In this document: in pieces, positions 8,522 to 17,921 of the stretch | Position numbering within the stretch: the stretch's first letter is position 1 | Layout of the letters: each line of letters starts with the position of its first letter | Source: Mariprofundaceae bacterium | GTDB taxonomy: Bacteria; Pseudomonadota; Zetaproteobacteria; Mariprofundales; Mariprofundaceae | Direction: 5' to 3' | NCBI GenBank assembly: GCA_030950925.1 | Contig: JAUZQO010000009.1 | Coordinates: 62,001 to 126,000 of the forward strand | DNA: 64,000 nucleotides | The notes under the pieces: generated by a model | The model's database searches: none | Told to the model about the DNA's origin: nothing | The model's input: only the letters and a program-made list of their open reading frames with translations | Position numbers and translations under genes: made by a program

Positions 8522-9655
8522 ATGACAAAAACGATAGAACAAATGAATTTGGATGATTTACGCACTGCCATTGACGCTGTGGATGATAAGCTGCTCGGAC
8601 TCATTCAGCACAGAGCAGATTTGGCCTCTGCCGTTGGCGAACGTAAAATATCTCAGCTCAATGCGCCATTTTATGTCCCTAGTCGTGAAGCCAATATTAT
8701 CCGACGTTTACTCGATCGCAATGCTCAAAATGCCGCGAAAGATCATGCCACAAAAATTCCCGATGAAGCCATTCATGGGATTTACCGTGGTATTATTGGC
8801 GCATGTTTGGCACTGGAACACTCCATGACCATCGCTTTTTTAGGACCTGAAGGCACCTTTTCCCATACCGCTGCACAACGTCAGTTTGGTGACACGGCTC
8901 AATATCTTCCCTGCCCCAATTTGAATCGTGTATTTGAAGAAGTCGAAGCAGGACGCGCCACCTATGGTGTTGTACCGATTGAAAATGCTTTTGAAGGTGC
9001 GGTGAATGATACCCATGATAAGTTTGCTGATTTTGATATGAATGTATTTATTTGTGCAGAAATTCAGCTTTCCATTCACCACCAGTTACTCAGTTCGTGT
9101 GAAAAGTTATCTGATATTGATGTGGTATATTCACACCCGCAACCATTAGGGCAGTGCAAGGCTTGGTTAGCTTCTCACTTACCGAAAGCAAACCTGTGTG
9201 AAGTGGCATCGACGGGTAAGGGTGGAGAAATTGTCCAACAAGACGTTGAACAAGCGCATAGTGCTGCGATTGTATCCATGGTCATGGCTGAGAAGTTAGG
9301 ATTGCCAGTACTTGCCGCCAATATTGAAGATCATCATCACAACACCACACGTTTTTTTGTTATTGGGAAACATGATTCCCCCCCGTCAGGCCAAGATAAA
9401 ACAGGTTTGGTGGTTGCCATGAAAGATGAAGCAGGTGCTTTGTTTCATTTGATTAAACCCTTTGCTGCACGCAATTTGGATTTAACCCGTATTGAATCGC
9501 GCCCATCCAAAAAGAAGCTTTGGGAATATGTGTTTTTCATGGATGTTTTGGGGCATCGTCATGACCACGCTGTAGCACAAGCCATTGATGATGTGGAAGC
9601 CATGGGAGCAACTGTGAAGATTCTCGGCTCTTACCCCATTTCAAGGAAGCTTTAA
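8522..9655 (+). CDS. pheA: Bifunctional chorismate mutase / prephenate dehydratase
   Basis: The protein converts chorismate to prephenate and on to phenylpyruvate, the committed route to phenylalanine. Domain order over 377 residues: AroQ chorismate mutase (LDDLRTAIDAVDDKLLGLI, about residues 9-27); prephenate dehydratase (IAFLGPEGTFSHTAA at about 104; VPIENAFEGAVNDTHDKF; TTRFFVIG); and a C-terminal ACT domain with GALFHLIKPFAARNLDLTRIESRP, the usual Phe feedback site. It abuts hisC (next base) and heads the aromatic operon. Confidence 0.97.
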   Translation: MTKTIEQMNLDDLRTAIDAVDDKLLGLIQHRADLASAVGERKISQLNAPFYVPSREANIIRRLLDRNAQNAAKDHATKIPDEAIHGIYRGIIGACLALEHSMTIAFLGPEGTFSHTAAQRQFGDTAQYLPCPNLNRVFEEVEAGRATYGVVPIENAFEGAVNDTHDKFADFDMNVFICAEIQLSIHHQLLSSCEKLSDIDVVYSHPQPLGQCKAWLASHLPKANLCEVASTGKGGEIVQQDVEQAHSAAIVSMVMAEKLGLPVLAANIEDHHHNTTRFFVIGKHDSPPSGQDKTGLVVAMKDEAGALFHLIKPFAARNLDLTRIESRPSKKKLWEYVFFMDVLGHRHDHAVAQAIDDVEAMGATVKILGSYPISRKL

Positions 9656-10771
9656 ATGATGAGCATGGACTGGATGAATCAGACCGTACCCCAAGCACGA
9701 GGCTTATATCCTTATATTCCAGGCAAACCCATTGAACAATTATTACGTGAAAAGGGGCTTACCAAAGCTACAAAATTGGCTTCCAATGAAAATGCTTATG
9801 GTCCTAGTCCCAAAGCCATCCAAGCCATGCATGATGCTATTCTCGAAGCCCATCGATATCCTGATGGGGATGCTCATGCACTCAAAGCTGCTCTAGCCGA
9901 CAAGCATCAGTTGGATGCTGCTCAAATCCTTTTGGGCAATGGCTCCAATGAGGTATTGGAACTGGTGATTCGTTGTTTTGCTGGCTTGGGTGATGAGGTT
10001 ATTTATAGCCAACATGGTTTTATTGTTTATGCTCTAGCCACTCAAGCTTCAGGTGCAAATCGTGTGCCAGTACAAGATACCCCAGAGCTTGGACACGATT
10101 TGGATGCCATGCTTGCCGCCGTGACCAAGCAAACCAAAATTGTGTGCATTGCCAACCCCAACAATCCCACTGGCACACTGTTATCCAATGATGCCTTACA
10201 ACGTTTTTTGAATGCCCTTCCCCCACACATTATCATCATTTTAGATGAAGCTTACGATGAATTTGTTTGTGATATCAAACAAGACAGTGTTCAACACTTG
10301 CACCACCCTGGCTTGGTTATCAGCCGTACTTTTTCAAAAGCCTATGGTTTGGCAGCATGCCGTGTGGGTTATGCCATGGCCAATGCAAATCTACTGGAAG
10401 CCGTGAACCGCTTTCGCGAACCTTTTAACCTCAATAGTTTGGCACAAGCGGCTGCTTTGGCAGCCTTGGATGATCTTGATTGGGTGATGGAAAAAGTCGA
10501 CTTGGTCAAACAAGAGCGGACACGCTTGGAACTTGCCTTAGCGCAACAGTATATTTTGGCAGGAAAAAGTTTCGGTAATTTTGTTTTATTACAACATCCC
10601 AAAGCTTTAGAACTCCATCAACAACTTGAAAATTTAGGCTTAATCACCCGTCCCTTAGCAGCTTATGGCTTACCTGAATTATTGCGTATTTCTGTGGGTA
10701 AGCATGAAGAAAACAACTTTTTTTTAAAATCTTTAGACACAATACTTGCTACCATGAACACTCAATCATGA
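9656..10771 (+). CDS. hisC: Histidinol-phosphate / aromatic aminotransferase
   Basis: This fold-type I PLP aminotransferase has 371 residues. Motifs: ASNENAYGPSPKA (about residues 43-55), ANPNNPTGTLL, LDEAYDEF and the PLP-lysine segment SRTFSKAYGLAACRVGY. The family transaminates histidinol phosphate. In a pheA-hisC-tyrA-aroA cluster it commonly serves as the phenylalanine/tyrosine transaminase (HisH2/hisC-like), so its role here may be aromatic rather than histidine synthesis. The start directly follows the pheA stop, with AAGGAAGC upstream. The second Met (9659) is an alternative. Its end overlaps tyrA by four bases. Confidence 0.94.
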   Translation: MMSMDWMNQTVPQARGLYPYIPGKPIEQLLREKGLTKATKLASNENAYGPSPKAIQAMHDAILEAHRYPDGDAHALKAALADKHQLDAAQILLGNGSNEVLELVIRCFAGLGDEVIYSQHGFIVYALATQASGANRVPVQDTPELGHDLDAMLAAVTKQTKIVCIANPNNPTGTLLSNDALQRFLNALPPHIIIILDEAYDEFVCDIKQDSVQHLHHPGLVISRTFSKAYGLAACRVGYAMANANLLEAVNRFREPFNLNSLAQAAALAALDDLDWVMEKVDLVKQERTRLELALAQQYILAGKSFGNFVLLQHPKALELHQQLENLGLITRPLAAYGLPELLRISVGKHEENNFFLKSLDTILATMNTQS

Positions 10772-11637
10772 GTCTTTCTATTGAACATTTGGTTATCATT
10801 GGCACAGGTTTGATTGGTGGCTCATTGGCTTTGGCTTTAAAACAAAAGGGCGTGGTCAAGCGTGTCACAGGGGTCGGGCGCAACTCTGAAAATCTACAAG
10901 ATGCCATACGTTTGGGGGTGATTGATGATGCCTCACATGATATTCAACAGGCTGTCCATGATGCCGATATGGTTTTGATTGCTGTACCTGTTGCCGCTTG
11001 TTCTCAAGTTTTTAAAGATTTATCCCAGTCATTGCCTGATTATACCATAGTGACCGATGCAGGCAGCACCAAGCAATCGGTGATGAAAGATGCACAAGAA
11101 AGCGGTTTGGATATGTCACGTTTTGTACCTGCGCACCCGATTGCAGGCACAGAACATTCAGGCGCAGCGGCTGCATTTCCAACATTATTTCAAAATCACC
11201 GTTGTGTTTTGACACCAAGCACAGAAACATCGGCAGAATCCTTGGCAAAAGTACGAGAGATGTGGACATATACAGGGGCAAATATTGAAATCATGGATGC
11301 CAAACAACATGATGATATTATGGCTTCCATCAGCCACCTTCCCCACTTAACGGCATTCTCTTTGATCAATGCCTTGCATGATGATGATGTCTTACGCTTT
11401 GCCGCAGGTGGTTTTCGTGATTTTACACGCATTGCCTCATCCTCACCTGAAATGTGGCGTGATATTGGCTTATGCAATGCGGCCGCCATTACCGATAAAA
11501 TTGATGCACTACAACATGAACTGCATGATTTGCGCCAAGCTTTACAAACACAAAATGGCGAAGCTTTATTACAAAAATTTACTGCCGCCAAACAAGCACG
11601 TGACCAATGGCTAGCAGCGTATGGAGATAATATATGA
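10768..11637 (+). CDS. tyrA: Prephenate/arogenate dehydrogenase
   Basis: TyrA oxidatively decarboxylates prephenate or arogenate toward tyrosine. The 289-residue protein starts with a Rossmann fold, LVIIGTGLIGGSLALALKQKG (residues 8-28). It then shows ADMVLIAVPV, VTDAGSTKQSV, the catalytic-histidine segment FVPAHPIAGTEHSG, and the helical dehydrogenase domain with SHLPHLTAFSLI and GGFRDFTRIASS. No chorismate mutase or ACT domain is fused. Four-base overlaps link it to hisC and aroA. Confidence 0.96.
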   Translation: MSLSIEHLVIIGTGLIGGSLALALKQKGVVKRVTGVGRNSENLQDAIRLGVIDDASHDIQQAVHDADMVLIAVPVAACSQVFKDLSQSLPDYTIVTDAGSTKQSVMKDAQESGLDMSRFVPAHPIAGTEHSGAAAAFPTLFQNHRCVLTPSTETSAESLAKVREMWTYTGANIEIMDAKQHDDIMASISHLPHLTAFSLINALHDDDVLRFAAGGFRDFTRIASSSPEMWRDIGLCNAAAITDKIDALQHELHDLRQALQTQNGEALLQKFTAAKQARDQWLAAYGDNI

Positions 11638-12965
11638 ATGTAGGTGGAACACTGATTGCAGGTCCTGCCAAGACTGGGTTAAGTGGCACATTGCATATCC
11701 CTGGTGATAAATCCATGTCACATCGCGCCATCATGTTGGCTTCTATTGCCGAAGGGACAACAGAAATTCATGGTTTCTTACCAGGTGACGATTGCCTTGC
11801 AACGGCTCAAATGTTTGTGGAAATGGGTGTCCGCATTGATTGGCTCAATGATGAAAAAACATCGCTTAAAGTCTATGGTGTTGGATTACACGGTCTTAAA
11901 AAACCAAGCCGTATGCTCGATGCAGGCAATTCAGGCACATGCGTCCGTTTGATGATGGGAATTTTAGCAGCCCAAGCCTTTGATTGCGTCATCTCTGGGG
12001 ATGCTTCCTTGCAAAAACGTCCCATGAAACGTGTGGCTGACCCATTACGCATGATGGGTGCTAAGATTACTGGTGAATACGATTTACTTCCTTTGACCAT
12101 TCATGGCTCTAAGCTGCATGGTATCCACCACACATCCAAAGTTGCTAGCGCACAGGTAAAATCATGTGTCTTGTTTGCAGGGCTTTATGCTCAAGGTGAA
12201 ACAACGGTGACAGAACCGCGCCCTTCACGCGATCATACCGAACGCATGTTGCCACTTTTTGGGCAAAGCATTGATGTGGATGAACAAGGCGTGATTCACT
12301 TGCAAGCCGCTGGCAAACTGATCGCACCCCAAGCCCCGATTCATATTCCTGCTGACCCATCGTCGGCGTGTTTTTTTGCCGTCGCAGCATCATTGGTTGC
12401 TGATTCCAATATCATATTAAAAAGCATCGGCATGAACCCTTTACGCAATGGTTGGAAGCGTATTTTATCAGATATGGGCGCAGACTTAGATTTGCAACAA
12501 AGCACGACGGTTGGCGATGAAGAAGTCGCCGACATTCATGTTTCATATCAATCCTTACATGGTGTTCATGTTAATCCTGTGGATGTCCCTGATGCCATTG
12601 ATGAATTCCCCGCTATTTTTGCGGCAGCAAGCCTTGCCGAAGGTCGATTCAAGCTGACCGATGCTGAGGAGTTACGGGTCAAAGAGTCTGACCGTATTGC
12701 TGTGATGGCGAAAGCACTGCGGCTTGCAGGCGCGACAATCGAAGAATTTTCTGATGGTGCGAGTATGCTTGGTGGTGATTTGAAAGGCGGCGTGAGCATT
12801 GATGCGCATGGGGATCATCGTATTGCCATGGCGATGGCTGTTGCTGCACAATGTGCTGAAGCTGATATTCGTATTGAAAATGCGGCGGCCATTGCCACAT
12901 CCTTTCCTGATTTTGTTCCCTTGGCACAAATATTGGGCATGAATGTGCATTGGGATGCGTCTTAA
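11634..12965 (+). CDS. aroA: EPSP synthase (3-phosphoshikimate 1-carboxyvinyltransferase)
   Basis: AroA transfers enolpyruvyl from PEP to shikimate 3-phosphate. The 443-residue protein has the signature segments PGDKSMSHRAIMLASIAEG (about residues 23-41), DAGNSGTCVRLMMGIL with the class-typical Gly-rich PEP site, PMKRVADPLRMMGA, SAQVKSCVLFAGLYAQGET and ELRVKESDRIAVMA. The sequence LDAGNSGTCVR with Thr after NSG indicates the class II-like form found in some bacteria, but that is a judgement by eye. Its start overlaps the tyrA stop. Confidence 0.97.
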   Translation: MNVGGTLIAGPAKTGLSGTLHIPGDKSMSHRAIMLASIAEGTTEIHGFLPGDDCLATAQMFVEMGVRIDWLNDEKTSLKVYGVGLHGLKKPSRMLDAGNSGTCVRLMMGILAAQAFDCVISGDASLQKRPMKRVADPLRMMGAKITGEYDLLPLTIHGSKLHGIHHTSKVASAQVKSCVLFAGLYAQGETTVTEPRPSRDHTERMLPLFGQSIDVDEQGVIHLQAAGKLIAPQAPIHIPADPSSACFFAVAASLVADSNIILKSIGMNPLRNGWKRILSDMGADLDLQQSTTVGDEEVADIHVSYQSLHGVHVNPVDVPDAIDEFPAIFAAASLAEGRFKLTDAEELRVKESDRIAVMAKALRLAGATIEEFSDGASMLGGDLKGGVSIDAHGDHRIAMAMAVAAQCAEADIRIENAAAIATSFPDFVPLAQILGMNVHWDAS

Positions 12966-12967
12966 TC

Positions 12968-13666
12968 ATGGGTCATTTATATTGGCAACCGATTGAAGGC
13001 TTACAAATTGCTATTGATGGTCCTTCAGGTTCAGGTAAAGGCACGGTTGCAGCCACATTAGGCAGTGAGTTGGGATTACCCGTATTGGATACAGGTTTGC
13101 TTTACCGTTTCACAGCTTGGCAAGCACAACAATCCAACATTGATATGGATGATGAAACCGCTGTATTACAACAACTTGAAAGAAGCCTTATGGATATGCA
13201 ATGGTCTGCTGAAGGCATGCTTTTTTTAGGTAAAGATTGCACTTCACAGTTGCGTGGTGAGGGTGTCGGCGGCTTGGCATCCATTGTTGCAGCCTCGGCA
13301 AACATTCGCACCAAACTTTTGAAGGTACAACGTCACTTGGCACAACAAGGTTGTGTGATGGATGGTCGAGATATTGGCAGTGTTGTGCTTCCGCATGCGC
13401 AAGGGAAGTTCTTTTTAACCGCCAGTGTGCGTGAGCGTGCGCGGCGACGTTGGGCGCAATTGCGTATCGCTGAACCAGAATTATCGGTTGAACATATTGC
13501 CCAAGATTTGTTGGCACGGGATCAACGGGATGCTGAACGTGAATGCGCACCCTTGAGCCAAGCTGATGGTGCAATAAAAATTGATTCGACGATCATGCGC
13601 GCCGATGAAGTCGTGGATCGGATGCTATCTGTGTTGGAGCGAAAAGAGCTGATTCAGCCTCTTTAA
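12968..13666 (+). CDS. cmk: Cytidylate kinase
   Basis: Cmk phosphorylates CMP and dCMP. The P-loop is at IAIDGPSGSGKGTVAATLG (about residues 12-30). LPVLDTGLLYR follows, and later VMDGRDIGSVVLPHAQGKFFLTASV with the R-x-A-R-R-R lid region. I place the start at ATG 12968, two bases after the aroA stop, giving MGHLYWQPIEGLQ. An earlier in-frame start at 12950 would lie inside aroA. It sits immediately ahead of rpsA, as in most proteobacteria. Confidence 0.95.
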   Translation: MGHLYWQPIEGLQIAIDGPSGSGKGTVAATLGSELGLPVLDTGLLYRFTAWQAQQSNIDMDDETAVLQQLERSLMDMQWSAEGMLFLGKDCTSQLRGEGVGGLASIVAASANIRTKLLKVQRHLAQQGCVMDGRDIGSVVLPHAQGKFFLTASVRERARRRWAQLRIAEPELSVEHIAQDLLARDQRDAERECAPLSQADGAIKIDSTIMRADEVVDRMLSVLERKELIQPL

Positions 13667-13680
13667 AACAACGCAATATT

Positions 13681-13710
13681 TTGAAGTTTTAGCAATTTTA
13701 GAAGTTTTAT
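13681..13710 (+). promoter_or_regulatory. Possible sigma-70 promoter of rpsA
   Basis: TTGAAG (13681-13686) and TTTTAT (13705-13710) are spaced 18 bp apart within the 68-bp AT-rich gap between cmk and rpsA. A strong independent rpsA promoter is expected here. The match to consensus is only moderate and is judged by eye. Confidence 0.3.
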
Positions 13711-13734
13711 TATCAATGATAGGTGGATGAAACA

Positions 13735-15414
13735 ATGGTGAATGAGCAAGCTGCAATCCCAGAGGAAGAAAGCTTTAAAGCGATGTTTGAAGCATCCTTG
13801 AAAGAAGAAAAACCGCTAAGAAAAGGTGAAAGTGTGCGCGGTATGGTGGTCGAAGTCCGTGCTGAGCAAGTCATTATGGATGTGGGCGGCAAAAATGAAG
13901 GTAGTATTTCCATCGCTGAATTTGAAAAGTTGGGACTCGATACCCCAAAAGCTGGCGATGAAATTGATGCCGTTATTTTATTCACGGGTGGTGCCATTCG
14001 CTTATCTATTTTGGAAGGAAAACGTCGTGAACAATGGTTGAAAATCGATGCAGTTGTTGCGGAAAACACCACCATTGAAGCCACAGTTACATCTGAAGTC
14101 AAAGGTGGATACCGTGTTGATTTGGGTGGGCTACAGGGGTTTATGCCACGCTCAGAAGTCGATATTCATGCGGGTATACAAGCCAATCAATTGATTGGTC
14201 ATTCATATCAAGTTGCCATCTTAGAATCCTCACAACGCCCCGAAAATATTGTTGTTTCTCGCAAGAAACCGATTGCAGAAAAAGCTGCTGTCGCGCGTGC
14301 TAAATTCTTTGAAGGTGTGGCTTTGGGTGATCGGGTCACAGGTGGTGTTAAACGTCTGACTGATTTTGGTGCTTTTGTAGATTTGGGTGGTGTCGATGCA
14401 CTCTTACATGTCTCTGATATGACATGGCGGCGTATTGCACATGCTTCTGAAGTCCTTACATTGGGGCAAAGTATCGCCGCTGAAATCATCAAGTTAAACC
14501 CTGAAAGTGGTAAAATATCCATCTCTACCAAAATCTTACAAGAAGATCCTTGGAACCATGTTGCAACAACCTACGAAGCAGGTATGCGTTTAACGGGTAC
14601 TGTACGCAAACTTTTGGATTTTGGCGCGGTCGTTGAATTGGAAGCAGGCGTTGAAGGTATGATTCATCGTTCTGAAATGAGCTGGACACGTAGTGATGTT
14701 AATCCCACCGAAATTTTAGTGGAAGGTGATGTGGTGGATGTTGCTGTTTTGGAGGTTGATGAAAAACAGCGTCGCATTCGTTTAAGCCTTAAAGAAGTGG
14801 CTGAAAATCCTTGGCAAGCTTGGATGACTGAACACCCTGAAGGATCTCGCCTCACAGGAAAAATTCGCAACATCACCGAATTTGGTTTTTTTGTTGCACT
14901 CAATAGTGAATTGGATGGTCTCGTACATATTGGCAACCTTTCTTGGACTGAATCAGGACAAGATGTCATTCAGAACTACCAAAAAGGACAAGAGGTTGAG
15001 TGTGTTGTATTGGGTGTGGATGTTGCCAAACAACGCATAGCACTGGGTATCAAACAATTGCAAGATGATCCCTTTGAAGTCTTTATGGCAGGTGTCAAAC
15101 GTGGTGCGACCGTGAAGGGTACTGTCATTGATGTCGCATCGGGTGCTGCTTGGGTACAATTGGGCGAACATGTACGTGCACGCTTGGCATTGCGTGAAGT
15201 TCCACGCGATCAAAGCTTGAATGCAGGTGATGAAATTGAAGCCAAAGTGATTGATGTAAATCGCCGCCGTAAACAGGTTGATTTATCCATTCGTCAATTC
15301 TTAAGTGATGAAGAACGTGAAGCCGTTCGTCAATACAGTCAAACGGTTGCCAATGAAGATGGACCATCCGCTCTGGCACTGGCTTTACAACGTAGTCTAG
15401 CACAACAAAAATAG
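13735..15414 (+). CDS. rpsA: 30S ribosomal protein S1
   Basis: S1 binds mRNA at the 30S platform and promotes initiation on structured leaders. The protein has six S1/OB repeats. The later copies are easiest to see: GDRVTGGVKRLTDFGAFVDL, GMRLTGTVRKLLDFGAVVEL, GSRLTGKIRNITEFGFFVAL and GATVKGTVIDVASGAAWVQL. The length (about 559 residues) matches six-domain proteobacterial S1. I start at ATG 13735 (MVNEQ), with AGGTGG eight bases upstream. A GTG at 13723 lies within that ribosome-binding site. A hairpin follows the stop. Confidence 0.97.
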   Translation: MVNEQAAIPEEESFKAMFEASLKEEKPLRKGESVRGMVVEVRAEQVIMDVGGKNEGSISIAEFEKLGLDTPKAGDEIDAVILFTGGAIRLSILEGKRREQWLKIDAVVAENTTIEATVTSEVKGGYRVDLGGLQGFMPRSEVDIHAGIQANQLIGHSYQVAILESSQRPENIVVSRKKPIAEKAAVARAKFFEGVALGDRVTGGVKRLTDFGAFVDLGGVDALLHVSDMTWRRIAHASEVLTLGQSIAAEIIKLNPESGKISISTKILQEDPWNHVATTYEAGMRLTGTVRKLLDFGAVVELEAGVEGMIHRSEMSWTRSDVNPTEILVEGDVVDVAVLEVDEKQRRIRLSLKEVAENPWQAWMTEHPEGSRLTGKIRNITEFGFFVALNSELDGLVHIGNLSWTESGQDVIQNYQKGQEVECVVLGVDVAKQRIALGIKQLQDDPFEVFMAGVKRGATVKGTVIDVASGAAWVQLGEHVRARLALREVPRDQSLNAGDEIEAKVIDVNRRRKQVDLSIRQFLSDEEREAVRQYSQTVANEDGPSALALALQRSLAQQK

Positions 15415-15419
15415 CACCT

Positions 15420-15450
15420 AAGCCCATAACCTTTGATGGGTTATGGGCTT
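15420..15450 (+). terminator. Strong hairpin between rpsA and ihfB
   Basis: AAGCCCATAACC (15420-15431) pairs perfectly with GGTTATGGGCTT (15439-15450) around a 7-base loop. There is no U-run after the stem (GACACA follows), so it is not a textbook intrinsic terminator. It may act as an mRNA 3'-end stabiliser or partial attenuator separating rpsA and ihfB expression. Confidence 0.6.
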
Positions 15451-15473
15451 GACACATCACATGGGGAGTGCCT

Positions 15474-15767
15474 ATGATCAAATCAGATTTAATTGAATGG
15501 CTTGCTAAAGAACATCCTAGTCTGTCAACTGCTGAAGCTGAATCGGCAGTCAACACCATTTTTCAAGCCATCAAAGATTCTGTGGTGTCTGGTGAACACG
15601 TTGAATTGCGTGGTTTTGGAAGCTTCACTATCAAACAGCACAACCCACATATGGGTCGCAATCCGAAAACAGGTGAATGGGTCAAGGTCGAAGGCAAACG
15701 CATTCCATTCTTCAAGCCAGGCAAAGCCTTACGTGAAGCTGGAAAGAAAAAATCCTCAGCGTCATGA
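15474..15767 (+). CDS. ihfB: Integration host factor, beta subunit
   Basis: This is a DNA-bending HU/IHF family protein of 97 residues. MIKSDLIEWLAKEHP opens the protein. RGFGSFTIKQHNPHMGRNPK contains the minor-groove-inserting proline arm, and the C-terminal helix follows VEGKRIPFFKPGKALRE. Its position directly after rpsA is the classical ihfB location. The start is ATG 15474, with GGGAG five bases upstream. A GTG at 15468 is within that site. Its stop overlaps the lapA start by four bases. Confidence 0.94.
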   Translation: MIKSDLIEWLAKEHPSLSTAEAESAVNTIFQAIKDSVVSGEHVELRGFGSFTIKQHNPHMGRNPKTGEWVKVEGKRIPFFKPGKALREAGKKKSSAS

Positions 15768-16084
15768 AGCCTTACCCCAAAAGAAGTTCGATTCACTGGC
15801 TGAATATCGTCATTGTCATCATGCTCACCATCTTTGGCATTGCCTTTGCCACTGCAAATTTGGCATTGGTACATGTCTCCTTTCTTCACCTGTCCACCCT
15901 TGATGCACCGCTGTATATGCCTATTTTCATCGCTTTTTTCTTGGGTGTTGTTGGCGGCATCTTGTCATTGTTTTTTTCACGTCGTAAACACAAATTCGAA
16001 ATTGAACGTCTACAAGAAGAGAATGCACTGCTTCAACAGGAAGTAGAGAATTTACGTAATATCCCGCTGCAAGATGATGTGTAA
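15764..16084 (+). CDS. lapA: LapA (DUF1049) inner-membrane protein
   Basis: LapA works with LapB in control of LPS assembly and LpxC turnover in enterobacteria. The 106-residue protein has two membrane helices (about 13-35 and 50-70: LNIVIVIMLTIFGIAFATA and MPIFIAFFLGVVGGILSLFF). A cytoplasmic coiled coil follows (FEIERLQEENALLQQEVENL). This is the standard DUF1049 layout, and it is followed by lapB as expected. Confidence 0.9.
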   Translation: MKPYPKRSSIHWLNIVIVIMLTIFGIAFATANLALVHVSFLHLSTLDAPLYMPIFIAFFLGVVGGILSLFFSRRKHKFEIERLQEENALLQQEVENLRNIPLQDDV

Positions 16085-16105
16085 GCATCCCGCGAGTGTT
16101 TATTC

Positions 16106-17236
16106 ATGAACACTCTTGCCACCCTTGCTTTACTCACCACCATCGTCACCGCTGTTTGGGTACTTTTACTTCGTCCAACATCCAAAGAAGAACAAGACAA
16201 CACACCTGTGGACGACCAACGGGTTTCACCGCTTTTGCGCGGCATTCAACATTTACTCTCCGATAAACCCGATTTGGCACTGCAAGATATGGTCGAAGTT
16301 GCCAAATTACGCTCTGAATCAACCGAAGTATATATGGCACTGGGTGAAATGTTTCTCTCCCAAGGTGAAATTGGTCGTGCAGTGCGTATTCACCAGAATA
16401 TATTGGCACGTCCTCATGTTCCACAAGACCTTTATATTCAAGCTCACTTTGCCTTGGCAAAAGACTTTCAAACGGGTGGGCTCTTGGATCGTGCTTTGCG
16501 GCATTATCAGAAAGTTTTGGATGTTCAGTCGGATCACTTGAATGCCTTGCAGGCATCTTTGCGTATTCGAGAGTTAAGCCATGAATGGCAAGAAGCAGAA
16601 TCATTGTTATCACGGGTTGAACGTATCCAAGATGCCAACGTCAGCTTACACCGCGCCTATCTATGGGCTGAAATGTCAAAACAATGCTTGCAAAAAAAAG
16701 ACATCACACAAGCCCGACAATATGCAGAACAATCTTTGAATATATCGGAACATTGTACCCATGCCTATCTTGTGATGGTTACCATTGAACTGCACGAAAA
16801 AAACATACCTGCTGTGCTTGCAAACATCCATCGTATGCAAAGTATGTCAGCGGACTTTCTTCACCTTCTTGTCCCCATATTGTACCCCAAATATTCAGAG
16901 CTATTGATGCAATGTTGGCAAGAAAGTCATCAACATGAATTGGGACTCACTTGGCTTGAAAGGCTTGCCGAAGAAAATCCCCGCAACCCAATAGAACATG
17001 ACATACAACTCACCCCCAAGTATTTAAGAGAATCATTACGTTTGGTTGCTTTGGGGCAGGAGGGTGATGATCCACTGATTGAGCATGCCAAAATATGGCG
17101 CAAACAAATGAAACGTTATCACTGTAAATACTGCGGTGTGGATGTGGTTGAGATGTATTGGCAATGCCCACAATGTCACATATGGGGGAGCAGTGTGCTT
17201 TCACAAGAAGACAATGATTTCAAGGAGCTAACATGA
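16106..17236 (+). CDS. lapB: LapB (YciM) TPR protein with rubredoxin-like domain
   Basis: LapB is a membrane-anchored TPR protein that presents LpxC for FtsH degradation in enterobacteria. The 376-residue protein has an N-terminal helix (LATLALLTTIVTAVWVLLL) and then RGIQHLLSDKPDLALQDMVE and several TPRs. The C-terminal zinc/rubredoxin-type knuckles are YHCKYCGVDVVEMYWQCPQC. All four cysteines are present. The stop overlaps the pyrF start by four bases. Confidence 0.92.
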   Translation: MNTLATLALLTTIVTAVWVLLLRPTSKEEQDNTPVDDQRVSPLLRGIQHLLSDKPDLALQDMVEVAKLRSESTEVYMALGEMFLSQGEIGRAVRIHQNILARPHVPQDLYIQAHFALAKDFQTGGLLDRALRHYQKVLDVQSDHLNALQASLRIRELSHEWQEAESLLSRVERIQDANVSLHRAYLWAEMSKQCLQKKDITQARQYAEQSLNISEHCTHAYLVMVTIELHEKNIPAVLANIHRMQSMSADFLHLLVPILYPKYSELLMQCWQESHQHELGLTWLERLAEENPRNPIEHDIQLTPKYLRESLRLVALGQEGDDPLIEHAKIWRKQMKRYHCKYCGVDVVEMYWQCPQCHIWGSSVLSQEDNDFKELT

Positions 17237-17919
17237 ATACGGAAGATTTTCGACAACGCCTGATGGTGGCACTGGATATGCCCAATGCACAAGAGGCATT
17301 CGCCCTACGCGATCAACTTGCAGAGCATGTCGGTTGGTTTAAAGTCGGTTTGCGTTTATTTGTGGCTGAGGGAGGATCTTTGGTGCGCAACTTACTGGAA
17401 ACACACAAGGTCTTTCTTGATTTAAAATTCCATGATATCCCGAATACTGTCGCACAGGCGATTGAAAGTGCAGGGAAATTGGGTGTTCAGATGGTCAATG
17501 TTCATGCTGCTGGAGGCTCTGATATGCTCCAAGCAGCTGTGAAAGCAGCTGCCGCATTCCCTGATATGAATTTGATTGCTGTCACTGTTTTAACCAGCGA
17601 CCCCATGCCCCCAGAAGAAGCGAAAAAACTAGCTGTAAAACGCGCTTTACTTGCCAAAGAAGCTGGATTACAAGGCGCAGTTTGTAGTGTGCATGAAGTT
17701 GCCAACATCAAACAAGCATGTGGGCATGATTTCATCACTGTAACACCTGGCATTCGTTGGGGAAATCAGGGTATGCAAGATCAGAAGCGTATTGCAGATC
17801 CAAAGTTTGCCATCGAATCGGGTGCAGATTACTTGGTTGTCGGTCGCCCTATCATTCAGGCACAAATCCCAACCGATGCCGCAGATGAAGCCATCGCCAT
17901 GATGGCAGCAGCAACTTAA
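17233..17919 (+). CDS. pyrF: Orotidine 5'-phosphate decarboxylase
   Basis: PyrF makes UMP from OMP. The 228-residue TIM barrel begins LMVALDMPNAQEAFALRDQL. It contains the catalytic segment FLDLKFHDIPNTVAQAIES (Asp-x-Lys-x2-Asp type), VNVHAAGG, VTPGIRWGNQG and the phosphate-binding DYLVVGRPI near the end. The gene order lapB-pyrF is conserved in gammaproteobacteria. An inverted-repeat element begins only three bases after the stop. Confidence 0.97.
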   Translation: MNTEDFRQRLMVALDMPNAQEAFALRDQLAEHVGWFKVGLRLFVAEGGSLVRNLLETHKVFLDLKFHDIPNTVAQAIESAGKLGVQMVNVHAAGGSDMLQAAVKAAAAFPDMNLIAVTVLTSDPMPPEEAKKLAVKRALLAKEAGLQGAVCSVHEVANIKQACGHDFITVTPGIRWGNQGMQDQKRIADPKFAIESGADYLVVGRPIIQAQIPTDAADEAIAMMAAAT

Positions 17920-17921
17920 AC

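Noticed and set aside
17502-17753. Minus-strand frame inside pyrF with alanine-rich product
   Set aside because: It is antisense to a fully conserved enzyme and typical of codon-bias shadow frames.
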